NCBI GenBank assembly: GCA_005880055.1
Contig: VBJS01000082.1
Coordinates: forward strand, 3,947 to 21,673
Source: Chloroflexota bacterium
GTDB taxonomy: Bacteria > Chloroflexota > Dehalococcoidia > SM23-28-2 > RBG-16-64-32
DNA: 17,727 nt
Reading direction: 5' to 3'
Shown: piece by piece, positions 14,078 to 17,727 of the stretch
How the letters are laid out: every line of letters begins with the position of its first letter
How positions within the stretch are numbered: the first letter of the stretch is position 1
The notes under the pieces: model-generated
The model's input: only the letters and a program-made list of their open reading frames with translations
Databases searched by the model: none
What the model was told of the DNA's origin: nothing
Made by a program: the position numbers and the translations under genes

Positions 14078-14099
14078 ATAAGGCGAGCGCTCGCCTTAT
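14078..14099. repeat. 22-nt perfect palindrome
   Basis: The left half ATAAGGCGAGC is exactly mirrored by GCTCGCCTTAT. It begins 6 bases after the phosphodiesterase stop and ends one base before a possible GTG start. It could be a 3' hairpin without a T-run or a regulator site. Confidence 0.6.
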
Positions 14100-14100
14100 C

Positions 14101-14235
14101 GTGTTCGGAACGGTGGCTATCGCCGGCCTCGTACTGCTGCCCTGGATCCTGGTGCCCGGACTCCTTGCCCTCATTGGATGGCGTCTGTTCGGCCGTCGTA
14201 TCGCCGCCTGGGCAGAGCGCGTCTCGAAGCCTTGA
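14101..14235 (+). CDS. possible 44-aa membrane peptide
   Basis: From GTG 14101 the frame reads a hydrophobic segment (VAIAGLVLLPWILVPGLLAL) followed by an amphipathic basic tail (IGWRLFGRRIAAWAERVSKP). That is a credible single-pass peptide, positive-inside at the C-terminus. There is no clear ribosome binding site, and the frame is open upstream through the palindrome, so a different start is possible. It lies between the phosphodiesterase and the rpsT promoter. Not recognised; moderate to low confidence. Confidence 0.35.
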   Translation: MFGTVAIAGLVLLPWILVPGLLALIGWRLFGRRIAAWAERVSKP

Positions 14236-14260
14236 GGAGCGTTCGAGGGACAGTTCGCGC

Positions 14261-14290
14261 TGGACAGGGCGTGAACCGGCTGGCTATGAT
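14261..14290 (+). promoter_or_regulatory. putative rpsT promoter
   Basis: TGGACA (14261-14266) and TATGAT (14285-14290) are separated by 18 bases, five of six matches each to the -35 and -10 consensus. The expected start near 14297 gives a leader of about 35-40 bases. Confidence 0.6.
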
Positions 14291-14321
14291 GAAGGCTGCC
14301 GGGAAGACGGGTTTCCCGGCC

Positions 14322-14330
14322 GGAGGAGGA
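14322..14330 (+). promoter_or_regulatory. ribosome binding site that decides the rpsT TTG start
   Basis: GGAGGAGGA lies 3 bases before TTG 14334 at its nearest edge, with the aggagg core at usable distance. No ATG at suitable spacing is available in the frame. Confidence 0.65.
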
Positions 14331-14333
14331 GAT

Positions 14334-14708
14334 TTGGCCACCCGATCAGCCGCGAAGGCGCATCGACAATCACTTAAAAGGCGCATTCGAAACCGCGCTG
14401 TCCGCAGCTCTACGAAAACGATGGTGAAGCGGGCGACGGAAAGCATCGCCGCGGGCGACTTCGAGGCCGCGCGCCTCGTCGTTCGCGATGCGTTGAGCAC
14501 GCTGGACCGGGCGGCGCGCAAGGGTGTGATCCACCCGAACAACGCTGCACGGCGCAAGTCACGGCTGCTCCTAAAGTACAACGCGGCGGTGGCGGCTGTG
14601 CAGGCGCCTGTGGAGGAGAAGCGGCCGGCCCGCAAAGCGGCAGCGAAATCGAAGGCGGCAAAGCCGGCAGCCAAGAAGACGCCCGCCAAGAAGACAAAGA
14701 GCAAGTAG
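14334..14708 (+). CDS. rpsT: 30S ribosomal protein S20 with Lys/Ala-rich extension, TTG start
   Basis: S20 binds 16S rRNA in the body of the 30S subunit. Family features are ATRSAAKAHRQSLKRRIRNR at the N-terminus, the helical middle, and KGVIHPNNAARRKSRLLLKYN. The start was put at TTG 14334 because S20 proteins begin M-A-x-x-S-A-x-K and a strong Shine-Dalgarno precedes it. The frame extends upstream to 14178, but that part overlaps the promoter and is not S20-like. The protein is 124 residues against about 85-90 usually: the last 35 or so form a KPAAKKTPAKKTKSK-type tail like histone H1, likely disordered and RNA- or DNA-binding. A clear intrinsic terminator follows. Confidence 0.93.
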   Translation: MATRSAAKAHRQSLKRRIRNRAVRSSTKTMVKRATESIAAGDFEAARLVVRDALSTLDRAARKGVIHPNNAARRKSRLLLKYNAAVAAVQAPVEEKRPARKAAAKSKAAKPAAKKTPAKKTKSK

Positions 14709-14729
14709 CGGCGGCTGAAGCAGCTTTGG

Positions 14730-14762
14730 GCCGGGAAGCGGAGCGCTTCCCGGCTTTGTTTT
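14730..14762 (+). terminator. intrinsic terminator of rpsT
   Basis: GCCGGGAAGCG and CGCTTCCCGGC form a perfect 11-bp stem with a 3-base loop, followed by TTTGTTTT. It begins 21 bases after the rpsT stop. Confidence 0.92.
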
Positions 14763-14801
14763 GCCCGATTGGGAATAGGTGTAGACGGGCCTTGACAGGG
14801 G

Positions 14802-14810
14802 TGGTATTCT
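14802..14810 (+). promoter_or_regulatory. extended -10 promoter of the SCP2 gene
   Basis: TGGTATTCT is an extended -10 (TG, one base, TATTCT). TTGACA at 14792 is only 7 bases upstream, too close to be its -35. A 45-base leader follows with a full Shine-Dalgarno AAGGAGGT at 14849-14856. Confidence 0.5.
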
Positions 14811-14860
14811 AGCGAGCGGATTTGCTCTGGATTAGCAGGCGCTAAGAGAAGGAGGTCAGA

Positions 14861-15205
14861 ATGGTCCAAGAGCAGCAGATGCCTAACTCCATCAAAGAGG
14901 TAATGGATGGGATGCCGGGTGCGTTCCAGCCGGAGAAGGCCGCGGGCGCAAACGCGGTCATCCAGTTCAACTTCTCTGGGCCCGAGCCGGGCAACTACAA
15001 CGCCAAGGTCGCCGACGGCAAGTGCGAGGTCAAGGAAGGGACCGCTGACAATCCAACGGTTACCATTAACTCGCCGTCCGATGTATGGCTGAAGATCATG
15101 CGCCGGGAGCTGGACGGGGCCACGGCCTTCATGAGCGGCCAGTTCACGTTCACGGGCGACATGGGCGTGCTGATGCAGATGGGGAGCTGGTTCGGGCAGC
15201 AGTAG
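14861..15205 (+). CDS. SCP2 sterol-binding domain protein, 114 aa
   Basis: This single-domain SCP2 protein is predicted to bind a lipid or hydrophobic ligand in a cavity. Typical features are an N-terminal helix (IKEVMDGMPGAFQPEKA), the strands AVIQFNFSGPEPGNYNAKVADGKCEV (read here as two strands), DNPTVTINSPSDVWLKIMRRELDG, and the C-terminal FMSGQFTFTGDMGVLMQM. Proteins like this are common singletons in Chloroflexota and Actinobacteria; the ligand is unknown. A very strong Shine-Dalgarno suggests high expression. It has its own promoter and terminator. Confidence 0.93.
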   Translation: MVQEQQMPNSIKEVMDGMPGAFQPEKAAGANAVIQFNFSGPEPGNYNAKVADGKCEVKEGTADNPTVTINSPSDVWLKIMRRELDGATAFMSGQFTFTGDMGVLMQMGSWFGQQ

Positions 15206-15232
15206 CAGCCGGCGAGCAACGGAATAACACGG

Positions 15233-15272
15233 GCGGCCGGGCGGCGAAAGCGCCCGGCCGCTGTTGTTGTGC
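15233..15272 (+). terminator. intrinsic terminator of the SCP2 gene
   Basis: GCGGCCGGGCG and CGCCCGGCCGC form a perfect 11-bp stem around GCGAAAG, followed by a T-rich TGTTGTTGTG. It begins 27 bases after the stop. Confidence 0.85.
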
Positions 15273-15337
15273 GAGCCGCAGCCTGCGTCCAGCTAGGGCG
15301 CGAGGCTGAGCCTTGCTACGAACGGGGATTGCCCGGG

Positions 15338-17104
15338 CTACGGAGGCAACGCCGGGGGCTGCCAGCGGAGGATGGGTTTACGCGCCGCGGCGGCCTCATC
15401 TAGCCGGCGCAGGGGCGCTGTGTAAGGCGCCCCGCGGACGAGTTCCGGGTCTTCCTGGGCCTCGCGGGCGATCTCCAGCAGGGCGTCGCAGAAGGCGTCC
15501 AGCGCTTCCTTGCCCTCGGTCTCCGTCGGCTCGATCATCATCGCTTCGTCCACAATCAGCGGGAAGTAGATCGTCGGCGGGTGAAAGCCGTAGTCGATGA
15601 GGCGCTTGGCGATGTCCAGCGTCTTGACGCCGAGCGCCTTCTGGCGGCTGCCGGAGAGGACAACCTCGTGCATGCAGGCTCGCTCGCGGGCCAGCTTGTA
15701 GTCGCCGCGGAGGCGTGCCTGGATATAGTTGGCGTTGATGACGGCGTTTTCGCTCACGGCGCGGAGGCCCTCGCCACCGAGGGACAGGATGTAGGTGAGG
15801 GCGCGGAGGAGGACGCCGAAGTTACCCTGGAAGGCCATGGTCTTACCGATGGTCTTCGCGGGGGTTGTGAATCGGTAGGTTGGCCCCTCCCCTACCCCCC
15901 TCGGGTTAAAACCTGACCCCCGGGAATCGGGGCGTTGGTCCGCCGCTCGTCCCTTCGGCTGCTTCGCGCTCAGGGCAGGCTCTACGAGTGCCTCAGGACG
16001 AGCGGAACGCGGGCTTTCTCCGACTGTCTCAGTGTCTCCGGCCCCCGCCCCAGTCAGGTTGAAACCTGACCCCCGGGAGTCGGAGGGTCTATGCTCCGCT
16101 CGTCCTTCGAGACGCACCTCCGCTGCGCTTCGGCGCTCCTCAGGATGAGCGGGAAGTGTTGACCGCTCGACAACGGGTGCCGGGAGGTAGTCGGCCAGTT
16201 GGGCCTTCACGCAGACGGGGCCGGCGCCGGGGCCGCCGCCGCCGTGCGGGGTGGAGAAGGTCTTGTGCAGGTTGAGGTGGACGACATCGAAGCCCATGTC
16301 GCCGAAACGGGCGCGTCCCAGGAAGGCGTTCTGATTGGCGCCGTCGCCGTAGAGCAGCGCCCCGTGTTCGTGGAGGAGGCGGGCGATATCAGCGATGTTG
16401 GGATCGAAGAGGCCCAGCGTCGAGGGCAGCGTCAGCATCATCGCCGCTACGCCGTCGTCGACAGAGTCTCGCAGGAAATCTAGGTCGGTATTCCCGTCTG
16501 CGTTCGAGGGGACGCTGACCACTTCGAAGCCTGCCATCGCAGCAGTGGCCGGGTTTGTGCCGTGGGCGGAATCGGGTACCAGCACTTTGCGGCGGTGAAT
16601 CTCGCCCCGGTCGGCAAGGTATTCCTTCACCATGAGGATTCCGGAGAGTTCGCCCTGGGCGCCGGCGGCAGGCGCCAGGCTGACGGCGTCCATGCCGGTG
16701 ATCTCGGCCAGCGCCTGCTGCAGCTCGTAGAGCACGTGCAGGACTCCCTGAATGGTGTCCTCCGGCTGCAATGGGTGAGCGCCGGCGAAGCCGGGAAGGC
16801 GCGCAATGTCCTCATTGATCTTGGGGTTGTACTTCATCGTGCAGGAGCCGAGCGGGTAAAAGCCGGTGTCAACGCTGTAGTTGAGGCGGCTGAGGCCCAG
16901 GAAGTAGCGGACGACCTCGTTCTGGGACATCTCGGGCAGCTTGAGGTTCGGGCGGAGGAGCTTTTCATCGAGCGGCGGCGCCTGGGGCACATCAAGCGGG
17001 GGCAGCAAGACGCCGGTGCGGCCCGGGCGGCTGCGGTCGAACGTGAGGCGGTCGCCGATTGTGGCGGCCTTGGGGTTGAGCCGATGGCGCGATGCGGTCG
17101 TCAT
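15338..17104 (-). CDS. gcvPB: glycine dehydrogenase (decarboxylating) subunit 2 with a ~95-residue palindromic-repeat insertion
   Basis: The P protein of the glycine cleavage system decarboxylates glycine with PLP and passes the aminomethyl group to lipoyl-GcvH; in split systems GcvPB carries the PLP lysine. Visible features are YPLGSCTMKYNP, SAHGTNPATAAMAGFEV, DGANQNA, and LNLHKTFSTPHGGGGPG with K281 as the Schiff-base lysine. The C-terminal part resumes with KTMAFQGNFGVLLRALTYIL. The ORF is 588 residues, about 95 longer than expected. The extra block (about 314-408, bases 15881-16165) lies after LPAPVVE and consists of two composite palindromic units translated in one frame. The ATG at 17104 overlaps the stop of the GxxExxY gene. 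No gcvPA, gcvH or gcvT is visible in the window. Confidence 0.92.
   Translation of the reverse strand: MTTASRHRLNPKAATIGDRLTFDRSRPGRTGVLLPPLDVPQAPPLDEKLLRPNLKLPEMSQNEVVRYFLGLSRLNYSVDTGFYPLGSCTMKYNPKINEDIARLPGFAGAHPLQPEDTIQGVLHVLYELQQALAEITGMDAVSLAPAAGAQGELSGILMVKEYLADRGEIHRRKVLVPDSAHGTNPATAAMAGFEVVSVPSNADGNTDLDFLRDSVDDGVAAMMLTLPSTLGLFDPNIADIARLLHEHGALLYGDGANQNAFLGRARFGDMGFDVVHLNLHKTFSTPHGGGGPGAGPVCVKAQLADYLPAPVVERSTLPAHPEERRSAAEVRLEGRAEHRPSDSRGSGFNLTGAGAGDTETVGESPRSARPEALVEPALSAKQPKGRAADQRPDSRGSGFNPRGVGEGPTYRFTTPAKTIGKTMAFQGNFGVLLRALTYILSLGGEGLRAVSENAVINANYIQARLRGDYKLARERACMHEVVLSGSRQKALGVKTLDIAKRLIDYGFHPPTIYFPLIVDEAMMIEPTETEGKEALDAFCDALLEIAREAQEDPELVRGAPYTAPLRRLDEAAAARKPILRWQPPALPP
15902..15930. 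repeat. palindromic element family B, copy 2 (inside gcvPB)
   Basis: It shares AAACCTGACCCCCGGGA with copy 1 and ends in the same ATCGG/GTCGG edge. On the minus strand it encodes DSRGSGFNPRG. Its left arm (CGGGTT) has diverged from GTCAGGTT in copy 1. Confidence 0.8.
15943..16005. repeat. REP-like palindrome family A, long form (inside gcvPB)
   Basis: A 63-base element with perfect 10-base ends CCGCTCGTCC and GGACGAGCGG. On the minus strand it codes from ARPEALVEP to GRAA. The 9434-9466 copy looks like an internally deleted version. Confidence 0.85.
16053..16083. repeat. palindromic element family B, copy 1 (inside gcvPB)
   Basis: GTCAGGTT-GA-AACCTGAC is a perfect 8-bp hairpin, followed by CCCCGGGAGTCGG. 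On the minus strand it encodes DSRGSGFNLTG. Confidence 0.8.
16096..16152. repeat. REP-like palindrome family A, copy 1 (inside gcvPB)
   Basis: A 57-base element with ends CCGCTCGTCC and GGATGAGCGG (one mismatch). On the minus strand it codes AHPEERRSAAEVRLEGRAE. Its centre can pair further (cgctgcg/cttcggcg region). Confidence 0.85.
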
Positions 17105-17631
17105 GGCCGGCTCGTTCCCAAATCACTATGCGATCCGGGGAGCGCTGGAACGGATAGACCTGTCAACGGATGGGTTACCGGATTAACAGATTGTTTATGT
17201 TCGCGTGGCGTCCAGACGTAGCGACGGATGCGCTCTTGCCATCGCTCAACGTTGCGCGGAGGGAAGATACGACGGTACTCCAACAGGCTCCTTCCAAAAT
17301 TGATCAGGAGGCCCACCGGTGCTTTCGTCGCGCAAAGGTACGTGATGACCTGAGCGAGCTCGTCTTGCGTAAGCAGGTGCGATATCGCCTTCTCCTCGAC
17401 GATCACCGCGCCTTCGACAAAATGGTCGAGATACAGTAGTCCAATCGTCCCGCCGTCGAACTGCACCTCAAGACTGTATTCCTGCTCGAAGGCGAGCCCC
17501 GCTCGTTCGAACTCCCGCGAGAGCGCCCTTTGGTAGAAGGCCTCTTTCAGGCCAGGCCCTAGCTCGTTGTGCACTCGCATGGCAGCGCCGATGATCCGGT
17601 AAGTGACTTGCTCGAGTGGCTTGTCTTGCAT
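17101..17631 (-). CDS. GxxExxY family protein (PDDEXK-like nuclease fold), 176 aa
   Basis: The namesake motif is G27-LK-E30-AF-Y33 in HNELGPGLKEAFYQRAL. D69 and E80/K81 (IVEEKA) match the D and ExK positions of PDDEXK nucleases, and NFGRSLLEYRRIF is the usual C-terminal segment. Biochemical activity in the family is not established. Start at ATG 17631 gives the conserved core; the frame is open further upstream through an inverted repeat. Family members run about 125-135 residues; the tail of about 45 here is encoded by the other inverted repeat and flanking DNA. Its TGA overlaps the gcvPB ATG as ATGA. Base use is less GC-rich than in gcvPB, suggesting transfer. Confidence 0.85.
   Translation of the reverse strand: MQDKPLEQVTYRIIGAAMRVHNELGPGLKEAFYQRALSREFERAGLAFEQEYSLEVQFDGGTIGLLYLDHFVEGAVIVEEKAISHLLTQDELAQVITYLCATKAPVGLLINFGRSLLEYRRIFPPRNVERWQERIRRYVWTPREHKQSVNPVTHPLTGLSVPALPGSHSDLGTSRP
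17145..17172 (+). repeat. inverted repeat, left copy
   Basis: CTGGAACGGATAGACCTGTC and the next 8 bases match the reverse complement of 17649-17676 at 25 of 28 positions. It lies inside the 3' end of the GxxExxY coding frame. Confidence 0.75.
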
Positions 17632-17648
17632 CCGATAATCCGTTGTCC

Positions 17649-17676
17649 TATTCGTTGACAGATCTATCCGTTCCAG
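17649..17676 (-). repeat. inverted repeat, right copy
   Basis: The minus strand reads CTGGAACGGATAGATCTGTC then AACGAATA. It lies just upstream of the GxxExxY start at 17631 and would form part of the leader or promoter region. Confidence 0.75.
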
Positions 17677-17727
17677 ACGCACCTCATTCTGCACGCCGGT
17701 TCCGTTTCTGCAATACCCGCGTGTCAC

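Larger units (their letters stand above)
17145..17676 (-). mobile_element. candidate small cassette: GxxExxY gene between inverted repeats
   Basis: A span of 532 bases bounded by 28-base inverted repeats holds one gene and lower-GC sequence, immediately before gcvPB. There is no transposase inside and no target-site duplication is obvious, so it could be a non-autonomous element or a gene that recombined through its flanks. The call is inference. Confidence 0.4.

Noticed and set aside
14178..14333. Upstream extension of the S20 frame from ATG 14178
   Set aside because: The extra 52 residues are not S20-like and span the putative rpsT promoter; TTG 14334 has the Shine-Dalgarno and the conserved N-terminus.
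15881..16165. Intein or group II intron in gcvPB
   Set aside because: There are no splice-junction residues, homing-nuclease motifs or intron domains; the block is explained by repeated palindromes.
1..17727. tRNA or rRNA genes
   Set aside because: Reading both strands by eye I saw no cloverleaf with a T-loop GGTTCRA-type core nor rRNA sequence; a covariance-model scan was not possible here.

Overview
The window is high-G+C bacterial chromosome with short intergenic gaps and mostly housekeeping genes. Gene content points to an uncultured Chloroflexota (Dehalococcoidia-like) bacterium: an SCP2-domain protein, a penicillin-binding protein with an NTF2-like N-domain, a secreted Thr-Pro-rich protein, an Asp23/AmaP-type membrane protein, glycine cleavage P protein split into two subunits, and dispersed GC-rich palindromes. 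That assignment is inference from gene style; no marker gene here settles it.

Layout. 1-1856 (+): end of a methyltransferase, a small membrane protein, and an orphan OmpR-type response regulator. 1969-5287 (-): a compact run, in transcription order a 45-residue Cys-rich protein, mtaB, an AmaP/Asp23-like membrane protein, scpB and a DUF503 protein. mtaB/amaP and scpB/DUF503 overlap by ATGA. 5351-5624 is non-coding with palindromes. 5625-7871 (-): an ABC-F ATPase broken by an internal deletion and frameshift, then an HExxH protein coupled to it by ATGA. 7930-9333 (+): glycerate kinase and a small membrane protein. 9334-9571: REP-like palindromes between converging genes. 9572-11055 (-): a membrane protein, a minimal zincin with a tandem heptamer array against its promoter, and a Thr-Pro-rich secreted protein. 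11266-13493 (-): a class B penicillin-binding protein in two frames. 13529-15205 (+): a phosphodiesterase, a possible 44-residue membrane peptide, rpsT with a Lys/Ala-rich tail, and an SCP2 protein, the last two followed by clear intrinsic terminators. 15338-17631 (-): gcvPB carrying about 95 extra codons made of palindromic repeats, preceded by a GxxExxY (PDDEXK-like) gene between inverted repeats.

The most notable signals are: the in-frame block of two composite palindromic units inside gcvPB, comparable in principle to Rickettsia palindromic elements, with related copies in the intergenic DNA at 9434-9551; the GxxExxY cassette whose stop overlaps the gcvPB start; two genes with apparent deletions of a few tens of bases that break the frame; several starts 6-9 nt after a -10-like hexamer with no Shine-Dalgarno, suggesting leaderless mRNAs; and a free-standing copy of a class II ribonucleotide reductase tail motif behind a promoter with a perfect palindromic operator.
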